64,000 nt of DNA from Volvox africanus (taxonomy: Eukaryota > Chlorophyta > Chlorophyceae > Chlamydomonadales > Volvocaceae), in the NCBI GenBank assembly GCA_030268105.1, contig BSDZ01000080.1, positions 5,815,501 through 5,879,500 of the forward strand. The letters are read 5' to 3'. A program made the translations under genes and the position numbers. The notes beneath the pieces are model-generated. The model saw nothing but the letters and a program-made list of their open reading frames with translations, did not search any database and was not told where the DNA came from. This document shows, piece after piece, positions 1-9,400 of this stretch (position 1 is the first letter of the stretch; each line of letters begins with the position of its first letter).

Positions 1-96
1 ATCGTTTCGCCTACCTTGATGCTGGATAAAGCGAGACCCCCAATATCTGTACCTTAGGATATCTTGGATACAGTTTAGACATTGAGGCGTTTACAG

Positions 97-125
97 GTAT
101 GTGTGTGTGTGTGCACACACACACA
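97..125. repeat. GT/CA self-complementary microsatellite
   Basis: A run of TG dinucleotides passes directly into a run of CA dinucleotides, so the tract is its own reverse complement and could fold into a short hairpin. Ordinary microsatellite DNA otherwise. Confidence 0.85.
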
Positions 126-549
126 GTGGAGATTGCACAACCACAGTCCACGTCCCGTGTCCCCCATCCATCCTGCATCCCCCTTCCGTCCCATGTCCCC
201 TCCCACATCCCGTCCCCCCGTGCCCTGTCCCCGCGTCCATGTCCCCCGTGTTCACGTTGCACATGTAATTTGTTGAGGTTCAGCATTTGTGCAGCGCAGT
301 CTAGGGTTCGCTGTGGCCATGCACTCATCCGCATCTTCAGTTGCTGCTGTGGCCGTTGTTGGCTAAGGTGGATGATTGTGTCACACTAACACGAGCCAAT
401 AATCTCACCTTCCCCTCCCTCACGTTGCCTCTATCCCCAGTGCCTCCATCTCCTGCGCCTTTGTTACTGTCTCCTCCATCACTGATTCCGTTATCCCCTT
501 ATACCCCTTGGCCATCCCCCCTCCCTCGCCACCACCTCCCTCACCTTTA

Positions 550-554
550 TTACA
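550..554 (-). promoter_or_regulatory. Candidate poly(A) signal of delta-tubulin
   Basis: TTACA on the plus strand reads TGTAA on the minus strand, the usual volvocine polyadenylation signal. It lies about 340 bases downstream of the delta-tubulin stop. I found no earlier copy except one overlapping the stop codon itself. Assignment is inference. Confidence 0.45.
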
Positions 555-892
555 TCCTTCTTAACTCCGTCCCTTCGTTTGTACGACCAACATCACCACG
601 ATCACCATCGTGGCCACGACCCACAATCCATCGAACGTAGCCTCCACGATCACCGCCAGAGCTTTACCCGCCACCATTGGAATATATACCGCCCAGTGGT
701 GTACAAGCACCCATTGAATACAACTCACCGCTGACGTCCACTCCTCTTCGTCCTGCCTCTATGATGCCACCACACTTTGATACCACCAACACCCATCGCC
801 AACAAAGTCATTAGTCCTTGATTCCTCCTTACTAACCGGGAAACTTTCGGTAATTGCATTTTAAAAGTGCGGCCACAACAATCAGCAGCGCC

Positions 893-3800
893 TTACAGCC
901 TGACGTAGCGCTGTGTGATGTCCTCAATACGCGCGAAACATGCTTGGAAATCCGAGACACTCATGCCGTACGTCTCATACTGGTGGACGAAAGCTCGCGA
1001 CTCCAGCATGCCGTACGCGTGCTCTAGCATGCGCTGTATAGGGCCCACGCAGCGCTGTGGGGGCAACGGGCGGCGGGGCAGTGAGACGCGGCAGGCAAGC
1101 CTAGGCGGCAGTGCATGGAGATTTGGGTGTATGTTCTTGGCTTTCACTTGCTCCCTTGGCAACAAGGAGTGGCCATGGTGGGGCGGCGGCCCAGCAGACT
1201 GTGATCCGGGTCCTGAATGTGCTAGATGATTGATGTAAGTGCTCGAGGATAGCAATGAGACGCTGGGCAGGGAATCTCCGAAGAAGGGCTCTCAGATTAA
1301 GCAGGGTGTCACCAACGCCCTCAGCATATTATTCCCCTACGCCGTGCCACACCGCTACACCCCCCCCCCAAGCATGCCCTGTCCCCTACCCTGTCGTTGC
1401 TCAGCAGTGACGCCGACAGTTGGCATCGGCCAAATGTGTGGCTGTTGTACGACACTGACAGAGGGTCCACGGCCCAGGCGGCGGTCAGCGCAGGGTCTGC
1501 AAAGTCAGCGACGTCCACCCCCCCTGGAAGGACCGAAGATGTGGTGACGCGGGTTTGGAAGGAAGGAGAGGCCGGGGACCCCATGTGGCTGCAGGGCGAG
1601 AGTCAGGGCAGTTTGTGGACGGACCATCGCCTCGCGCCCACACTTACTCACGACAATTTCTATGTCCCGTTGACGCTGCTACACTAGACCCGGTTCCGTA
1701 ACGTGGCGATTCAAAGGCTTAGCCGTGCCATGGAATGAGACTGTACACTATAGCAGGTAGCATGCCTGTAGTTGCAGTGTCCGGTATTGCGCACCTGCCC
1801 CCTGGCCCCGTAGCACTAGCCAGTTGGCTACTGCCCGGTTCACTCGTGGCCCGGCTACCAGGGCCGCTGGTCCTGAACCCGCGCTGTGTGGTGTGACGCT
1901 CCAGTCCATGCCTTCCTCCAGGACGCTGCCTGGGGGCACGGGGCCGGGGGGTGGAGGTTGGGGATCGCGGAGGATTGCAATGGAGTGATACGGAATTGGA
2001 GGAGGCAGCTAAGAATAAGAGGAAGAACAAGCAGGACTGCTGACGGTGCGAGACGAAGAATGTAAACGTTTGGCCATATGTATGGTATGAATAAGGGACA
2101 AATACAAATTTCTACGTGCGTTCAGCGAGCTATCGGCCCCAGAAAGACTCCATGTCGTTGTGGCTCTCAAACACACGCGTATTCGCCATTCCGCCCGCTG
2201 TGCAAACTCCACACGCACACAGCTTCTTGGCAAATCTTCTCCGGTTCTGTTGCAGAGACTCGTCTTCCCCAAATTTATATACATATAGGCTTGCTTAACG
2301 GTTTCTTTGAAATACATCCCCCCATTATCTGCACACCTGTGACCAACATCTGCCGCAGGCGCTTGAGGATGGCGGGCCAAGTGAAGGTGGTAAAGTTGAT
2401 GCTGGAAGGTGGCAGCTGCGGAATGGCACGCAGAGTGAGCATTCGATAGGCGGGGTGGCAGCACAGGTGCGACACCAGGTCCGCCAGCGGGGAGGTGCTT
2501 GGGGGGGGACAGGAAGCGGGGGAGGCAGAGGAGCGGCGGGGAGCCCCTAACACCGACCTGTGGCGCACATCAGCATGGCAAAGGCGCGGGCGAAGGTGAA
2601 GTTGGTTCCTTGATACTGTCTGGAGGAGGGTACATGCTGGGTTTGTAAAAGCCGCTGCTTCTTCGGTTGAGAATGAGGATGAGGATAATTCCACGGGTCG
2701 ACTCATACTCTGACCCTTAGAGGACTAGCGGGGAAGAAGGACGCATCGTTGACATTACCCGCCGTTAGCATTACCAATGTCCGAATGCCTGCCAGGTTTT
2801 CTCAGGTGTTAAAAAGCTTTTGAGCTTATCGCTGAAGTCTTGCAGAGCCCGGTATGTTAGACACGAACCGCAGGGGGAGTCAACTGGCACTCACCCGCCA
2901 GCAGCTGCTGCTGCACCCTCGCTGCCAACCCCTCGGCCGCCACTGCCGGGAGTCCGCCGCAGCGCAGGCAACTGCAGTCCCGGACTTGCCCCCGACCCCG
3001 TTGCTGCACCGGGCCCTGAACCCCCGCTGGTGTGGGTGGGAGCATGGCTGCCTCCCGAGTGAGGACCCCGTGGCTGAGACGGCAGCAGTACCGAAACGAG
3101 CGCCCGCGCCGCAATGCCATTCATATCCTGGCGGGGGGGGAAGGGTTTTAGGTGGAGGAGGGGTTTAGCAAGGCATGTCGTGCAGCTGCGTTCAGTAAGA
3201 TTTCAGATGGCGAGACCGGAGAAACGTACACGAGTCAAGGTGAAGGTAGGTTCCCCTTGGCGGAGAGCACAGGGTACAGGAGCAAGGAAAGCCGCTACCT
3301 GGGCAATGCAGGCAACTGTACACAAGCTCCAAGAAGGCCACGTTTACCCGCCGGCAAGACGCCCTGACAGCTGCTCCAGCCGACACGTAAATGCCCTCGG
3401 CCACAACTTGCCGTACCACGCCTCAAGTAGGGCAGTACAGGGCCCTCCTACGTTATGTCGTTGCTTCACTCCATAGGCTCAGTTGCTGAAGCCACCCGCA
3501 CCCATCCAGGTCCTCCGCGGCCACCTCACCGTGAATGACGGTCTGGCGATCCCCATCAGCTTGGCGCATGTACGATGCAGCGCCTCGTTCTCCAGCAGCA
3601 CTATCCCATCCGACAAGTCGGACAAGTGGCTCAGAGTGAAAAGCGTGTTGTACGGCTGTACGATCACCTCGCCGCTCTCGTACGGCCTGCAGTGCAGCGG
3701 CAGATAGATGTATTTAAAGTTTAGCGCCTCTTCTACATTTACAAAAGGCTAAATTGAAGGATTAATGACCTTGCGACCCGCAGATTATCACGCTGGCAAT

Positions 3801-5488
3801 GCGGCGTCGGGAAGAGAAAAAGCAGGAAACAGTTATCATGATAATGCCGTGCAGCTGAGATCTGGTTCTCTTTACTCGTAGGCGGCGCCTTCTTCTCCTT
3901 CCAAAGTAGGCATATCCCCATGTTTATACCATACATCCAGCTACAGCTGAGCAACTCAAAAACCCGTCCAAGGCTACGAGCCGAGGGAGGACTTAGGGCA
4001 GCTGTCGACCAGCGGCCCCCAGCCGCATGCGCTGGCCTTATCAGCCTCTATCATATGGCGTCAGGGCTTCTGCCCCTGATGGCGGCAGACCATCATTAAC
4101 TCACCAGACACAGCAGTTGGTGATAAAGGCCGCGTGGTACTCGTCTTTCAGGGCCTGTGCCACGTATGTACCCAACCCTGCCCCGGTGCCTCCCGCCATG
4201 CTCTGCAGCAGCAAAAAGCCGGTCAGGCAGTCAGCGGCCTCCACCTGTGGGTCAGAGGAAAGGGGAGATAAGCCGGTTACTAGATGAAGATAGGAGAGGT
4301 AATGCTGTCATGACACTCCTGGAGAGTTGACAGAAGGTAGACTGGCACTATAGTGACACAACCGCAGAGGTCGGATCCCCTCAGCGTAAGGATTGGCATT
4401 TTCCTCTCTTCCCTCCTCTCTTCCCTCACTACTCGTCATTATGACGCTTCCTCAATAGGCCCCTCAATCACTCTTGAGTGTCACTTGCTGCATGTTGGAT
4501 CGCGGTGCTCCTAGACACTTTGCTTCTCGCCGTTCTCACCTCTCGTCGCACGAGCTCCAAGGCGGCATCATGAACTCGAGGACCGTACCTGTTTTATGGA
4601 GGTACAAGCTGGTAGCATAGGACTAAGCCCTTTCCTTCTCTTGTCTTATCAAAATTTCATTCAATGAGAATCAGATCATTTTGAATGGTGAAGGGAGGCT
4701 TTGTAACATTTCATTTCATCCTTGCAATAATAGTTGTGCAGACCCCCGTCTTCCACGACAGCTCCTATCTACAGCACTGGGCGCTGACCAGCAGTCCCAT
4801 CAGTAAGGTCTTACCCTCGAGAAGTTCCCCTTCGTTAAAGCGCCCGCCAGTTTTGCATGAACTGCGTGCCTAGGGTGCATGTAGGCCCGTGTCATCAGAC
4901 ACGATTGCCCCGGGCCCCTTCATGGCCCCCTATCACCATTCGAGCACCAGTTTCATGAAACCCACCCGTGGAATCCCTGCGACCAGTTATTGCCGGAGCC
5001 GCTCTGCATGACCAGGTAGCCTGTGCTGGAATAGCGCCACCAGCTGCCAGAGGCAGCGGCGCTAGCACGTGCACCTGCCACCACCTATTAAGAGGGAAAG
5101 GTGGAAGCAGTCTGCCGATCAGAGTGAAAGAAGATAGATATCTCGGGAAATGGCTGTTTTTGCGCCGGCTACATGCAATCAAGACGGGTTGAAGCAATTG
5201 AGTAAGTATACGTAAGTCCCGTATTGCTATGCGTAGCCGCGTCAGGGCCCGGGATAGCGGTGGAGGTTTGGTTTGGATGAGAAATGGGGTTCTTACCTTG
5301 GGCTCCATGTCGATGAGCACTGAGCGTGCTGTATAGATGCCCGATGTTATGTCGGGACCAGCCCGGTAGTATTCGTTGACGGCAGCATATCCGTAGTCGT
5401 TCGCTGAAAGCTCCGAAGCAAGCTTATGAAAAAAGCTGCACCCCAGCTGATTTCCACATTGTCCTAATTGCAACGTTATCACCGGCAT
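893..5488 (-). CDS. UNI3: Delta-tubulin (10 exons)
   Basis: Delta-tubulin is a divergent tubulin needed for triplet microtubules of basal bodies and centrioles. The model is phase-consistent: exons 5297-5488, 4966-5084, 4540-4588, 4105-4244, 3530-3686, 2895-3127, 2337-2497, 1795-1929, 1390-1523 and 893-1054, giving 1482 nt and 493 residues. The N-terminus MPVITLQLGQCGNQLG fixes the start; an upstream in-frame ATG at 5542 is rejected because tubulins begin at this motif. The glycine-rich nucleotide loop GGTGAGLG is at residues 138-145. Other delta-specific blocks are SGSGNNW, GEVIVQPYNTLFTLSHL, NFTTFTWPAILKRLRQML and VANWLVLRG, and the end is ESRAFVHQYETYG. The family is usually about 450 residues; the excess is a Gly/Ala/Pro-rich stretch in exon 6 (about residues 238-297). 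The gene is divergent from the C12orf56-like gene, with the palindrome between them. Confidence 0.93.
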
Positions 5489-5835
5489 TAGCAATACACC
5501 ATACCGTCTCCTCTGGCTTGCAGTCCCCGGGCTAGCCAACAAAACTGTTACACGTTTTATTTACATATAATCATTGCTTCTAATTGTAACACATTGTATA
5601 CCTATTTTAATTGAGGTGAATCGGATAATGTTTGGAATATAGGTTTCGAGACAGGTCACGACCCTGGATACTTTCACTGGATTTAGAATTGTCGGCACGG
5701 CAGATGTAATTTGACTCACGTAGATCAGCTTCTCGATTAAGCCACAAGTCGGTTGAAAGTTTATACGAAATGGCGCGAAGGGCGAAACTGCCAAAGCGAG
5801 GTGCTAACCATACATTTACATCCATTTAAATCCAG
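5489..5835. other. Delta-tubulin upstream region
   Basis: About 350 bases between the delta-tubulin start codon and the outer end of the left palindrome arm. It is fairly AT-rich and holds no gene. It should contain the delta-tubulin 5' UTR and proximal promoter; I could not place a convincing TATA element. Confidence 0.4.
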
Positions 5836-6803
5836 GGGACCACGCTGTTTAACTGATTGATTGCATCACTAGGCTGTAGCTGCATTGGCCTAGGCTCCCC
5901 AGCCTTGGGAGTTGTCTGCTGTGCTTCAAAGGATTGCGGTGGCTGTTCCTGCAGGTGCTGGGACGCGGCCTGCATCGGGCTTGGTGATGGAGGCACCACT
6001 GCTGCCGCCGCCGCTGCCTTGCTGCCCCACCCGCAGCAACCGCTGCTTTCAGTGCCGCCGGCACCATTGCGCTTGATGCCATACCCATCGCTAAGCCCAC
6101 CGTCACCGCCACCGCTAGCACGCCCCGTTTCGACTCCGCCGGAACCTCTGCCAGGACTACCAGTTGCAGCAACAGCTTCGGACTGCTGTTTGGGTCGCGC
6201 AGGAGAGGGCTTGCGGCTAGCACTGCTCCGGCGCCGCTGCCCTGGGGACAGACCTGCCTTCCGAAGGATTGCGGGAGTGATCGCCTTCATGTCGGCACGA
6301 GGATAGATGGAGATTGCCACCGAACGAATAATTGATTCCGGCTTGTTGGAGTCTTGCTTCATAAAGTCGTTGCTGTCGGCTTCGGTCTTGTCCTGGGGGC
6401 GGGGGAAGGGAAAAAGCCGTGAGCGCCTTAAGCTATCGAATCTTAGTTTTGAAACGATAAGGATCGAATGTTCTCGTGGTATGCCTTTTGGGTCACCTAG
6501 AAATCCAGTTCAGATTACCAGCTCGTGGATGCCCAGCCATGGAATTTCCAGCAGCACGGAGCCTTCCACCTTGTTGTCTTTCGAGAGCAGGTATAAACTC
6601 CAGTCCGTAACTGCCACATAATAGTACTGCTTTCCGGTAATGACATTGCGGCTGGATGCAAGAGGAGGCAGCGGCCGGAAAGGGCGTAATGAGCCAACGG
6701 TCTCATAATATCGTAGGGATAAACGGGCTTCTTCGGGAAGTTTCCTAAGAAGCGTGTTGCCCTCACATCGAATATATGTGTGATATTGGGCCGTATGGGC
6801 CAT
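5826..6803 (-). pseudogene. Inverted truncated copy of C12orf56-like exons 1-2
   Basis: This is a mirror copy of the first coding exon (6519-6803), intron 1 and the first 557 bases of exon 2 (down to 5836) of the gene starting at 8433. The coding parts are identical to the functional copy. Past the breakpoint at 5836 the frame adds two codons (Trp-Ile) and stops at 5826-5828, so the copy could encode a 283-residue N-terminal fragment. It has its own copy of the upstream region, including the TATA-like element, and points at delta-tubulin on the same strand. It may be transcribed, but nothing in the sequence shows it is. Classed as a partial duplicate, hence pseudogene. Confidence 0.85.
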
Positions 6804-7420
6804 TCACCAACGACGGACGCAACCGAGATTTATATAACTTTTCAAAACTCCCCACACCTAATCCTACAAATGTAATGATTATGTGTCATATTTTATATGT
6901 TCATTTCTAATAATGCGTACATATCAGTTGCATGGAAAGGAGTTTTCTAGTTAATATACAGCAGGGAACTCGTCATTAGCACGTACATTTGTCCTCGAGC
7001 GGAATTATTAAAAGTTTTAAGCCTAAAGTATTACATGAGCGACCCACAAAACGAAAGCACTTGCTTACGATGCTACGAAGTTTATGTTTTTATGCTGCTG
7101 TCGTGCTGTGCAAGAGATCAAGACCAACGGTGTTCGTCCCATGCCGTTGCAGGCCGTTGCCAATTTCTTCGTGTGTGAACCAGCCTAATACATAGGCATA
7201 AAAGTTGCATATCAGTAGATATTGTAGTAAAAGCAATAGCGAGATAGCAGTTTTATCTCGAACTCCGAGCTGGCTACTTCATCACACCCTTCACGAACTT
7301 GCCCAAGGGTTGCCGGCCCGTGCGATCAACTTGATAATGACACCTTTGGGAGCAGCTCTGCTCTGCCAAAGATATCTACAAGACGAATTATAAGTGAGGC
7401 AATTATGGCTTACCACATTA
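5836..7420 (+). repeat. Long inverted repeat, left arm (1585 bp)
   Basis: Every base at position p pairs with 15236-p on the right arm (7816-9400), with no insertion or deletion. Reading both arms I found five mismatches: pairs 7061/8175, 7280/7956, 7315/7921, 7351/7885 and 7414/7822. All lie in the inner 360 bases; the outer 1,225 bases look identical. The arm holds the truncated gene copy (5836-6803) and about 615 bases of its upstream sequence. Confidence 0.97.
6828..6837 (-). promoter_or_regulatory. TATA-like element of the truncated copy
   Basis: Mirror image of the TTATATAAAT element at 8399-8408, lying 25 bases upstream of the duplicate start codon. It is preserved exactly, so the partial copy may keep core promoter function. 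Inference only. Confidence 0.35.
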
Positions 7421-7815
7421 ATTATGAACTTTAATGATCTCCTGCAGAGCCTCCTCCCCGGCTACTGCACGGCTTCGAGGGAAAAACCTGCAGAAGATAA
7501 CGCCAGTGTGATGGACGGACACGTAAGCAATCCAAAGGTTCGTTCCCCAGAAGTAACATGAAGTTTTGCGTGCTAAACACCACAGATCGGTCGCGTGGGG
7601 AAGGCGGGGCTTTTGTGCCCCGGGCACATGAGGTGGTACCGGTACGGAAACGTACTCTTGGACGTAAGCTTGCGCAGACTCGATTGTACGCGACCAGACT
7701 GCCTTGAGATCCACTTCACTTTCATTTTCCCTGAGTGGAGGGCGCGGGGAAGATGCTATGTTCGCTCTTGAGTATGGTAGAAATGTCAACGAGGAAATGG
7801 GTGTTACAAAAGGAA
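7421..7815. other. Palindrome loop (395 bp) with an unexplained open frame
   Basis: Unique sequence between the two arms. On the minus strand a 137-codon frame (7418-7831) crosses the whole loop and just enters both arms. Its product begins MAYYIIPFVTPISSLTF and contains a stretch rich in Val, Pro and aromatic residues. I recognise no domain. The loop also holds a small GGTACC-centred palindrome near 7636-7645. The frame may be chance, a remnant of inserted DNA, or the ancestral promoter region of the gene pair. Confidence 0.6.
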
Positions 7816-9400
7816 TAATGTAGTAAGCCATAATTGCCTCACTTATAATTCGTCTTGTAGATATCTTTGGCAGAGCAGAGCTGCGCCCAAAGGTGTCATT
7901 ATCAAGTTGATCGCACGGGCTGGCAACCCTTGGGCAAGTTCGTGAAGGGTGTGATAAAGTAGCCAGCTCGGAGTTCGAGATAAAACTGCTATCTCGCTAT
8001 TGCTTTTACTACAATATCTACTGATATGCAACTTTTATGCCTATGTATTAGGCTGGTTCACACACGAAGAAATTGGCAACGGCCTGCAACGGCATGGGAC
8101 GAACACCGTTGGTCTTGATCTCTTGCACAGCACGACAGCAGCATAAAAACATAAACTTCGTAGCATCGTAAGCAGGTGCTTTCGTTTTGTGGGTCGCTCA
8201 TGTAATACTTTAGGCTTAAAACTTTTAATAATTCCGCTCGAGGACAAATGTACGTGCTAATGACGAGTTCCCTGCTGTATATTAACTAGAAAACTCCTTT
8301 CCATGCAACTGATATGTACGCATTATTAGAAATGAACATATAAAATATGACACATAATCATTACATTTGTAGGATTAGGTGTGGGGAGTTTTGAAAAGTT
8401 ATATAAATCTCGGTTGCGTCCGTCGTTGGTGAATGGCCCATACGGCCCAATATCACACATATATTCGATGTGAGGGCAACACGCTTCTTAGGAAACTTCC
8501 CGAAGAAGCCCGTTTATCCCTACGATATTATGAGACCGTTGGCTCATTACGCCCTTTCCGGCCGCTGCCTCCTCTTGCATCCAGCCGCAATGTCATTACC
8601 GGAAAGCAGTACTATTATGTGGCAGTTACGGACTGGAGTTTATACCTGCTCTCGAAAGACAACAAGGTGGAAGGCTCCGTGCTGCTGGAAATTCCATGGC
8701 TGGGCATCCACGAGCTGGTAATCTGAACTGGATTTCTAGGTGACCCAAAAGGCATACCACGAGAACATTCGATCCTTATCGTTTCAAAACTAAGATTCGA
8801 TAGCTTAAGGCGCTCACGGCTTTTTCCCTTCCCCCGCCCCCAGGACAAGACCGAAGCCGACAGCAACGACTTTATGAAGCAAGACTCCAACAAGCCGGAA
8901 TCAATTATTCGTTCGGTGGCAATCTCCATCTATCCTCGTGCCGACATGAAGGCGATCACTCCCGCAATCCTTCGGAAGGCAGGTCTGTCCCCAGGGCAGC
9001 GGCGCCGGAGCAGTGCTAGCCGCAAGCCCTCTCCTGCGCGACCCAAACAGCAGTCCGAAGCTGTTGCTGCAACTGGTAGTCCTGGCAGAGGTTCCGGCGG
9101 AGTCGAAACGGGGCGTGCTAGCGGTGGCGGTGACGGTGGGCTTAGCGATGGGTATGGCATCAAGCGCAATGGTGCCGGCGGCACTGAAAGCAGCGGTTGC
9201 TGCGGGTGGGGCAGCAAGGCAGCGGCGGCGGCAGCAGTGGTGCCTCCATCACCAAGCCCGATGCAGGCCGCGTCCCAGCACCTGCAGGAACAGCCACCGC
9301 AATCCTTTGAAGCACAGCAGACAACTCCCAAGGCTGGGGAGCCTAGGCCAATGCAGCTACAGCCTAGTGATGCAATCAATCAGTTAAACAGCGTGGTCCC
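7816..9400 (-). repeat. Long inverted repeat, right arm (1585 bp)
   Basis: Reverse-complement partner of 5836-7420. The inner end is at 7816, where the match stops after six matching bases beyond the 7822 mismatch. The outer end at 9400 falls inside exon 2 of the C12orf56-like gene, so the arm contains that gene's upstream region, exon 1, intron 1 and the first quarter of exon 2. Sequence past 9400 is unrelated to sequence left of 5836, so the duplication ended there. Confidence 0.97.
8399..8408 (+). promoter_or_regulatory. TATA-like element
   Basis: TTATATAAAT lies 25 bases upstream of the ATG at 8433. If it is a true TATA box the 5' UTR would be only a few bases long, so either the leader is very short or transcription starts further upstream. 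Confidence 0.4.

Larger units (their letters stand above)
1..892. other. Left flank, no gene recognised
   Basis: About 0.9 kb downstream of the delta-tubulin stop codon. It holds low-complexity C-rich text at about 150-260 (repeated variants of a CCC-rtCC motif), a pyrimidine-rich stretch at about 400-620, and no open frame with recognisable protein features. It probably contains the delta-tubulin 3' UTR and intergenic DNA. A fragment of another gene running off the left edge cannot be excluded. Confidence 0.5.

Noticed and set aside
340..640. Pro/Ser/Leu-rich frames at the left edge as a gene
   Set aside because: Frames arise from pyrimidine-rich low-complexity DNA with no splice-consistent extension or recognisable motif.
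3192..3419. Candidate extra delta-tubulin exon in the intron between exons 5 and 6
   Set aside because: Exons 3530-3686 and 2895-3127 already join in phase and match the family across the junction (SFT then DMN).
5489..5542. Upstream in-frame ATG for delta-tubulin
   Set aside because: It would add 18 residues ahead of the MPVITLQLGQ motif, which marks the true N-terminus in the tubulin family.
6989..7393. Small frames in the left arm (68 and 62 codons) mirrored in the right arm
   Set aside because: They lie in duplicated upstream sequence, are short and resemble no protein; the mirror copies only reflect the palindrome.
7421..7815. Whole palindrome as a classic terminal-inverted-repeat transposon
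   Set aside because: The arms contain host exons and promoter sequence and the loop encodes no recognisable transposase; target-site duplication is not evident at 5835/9401.
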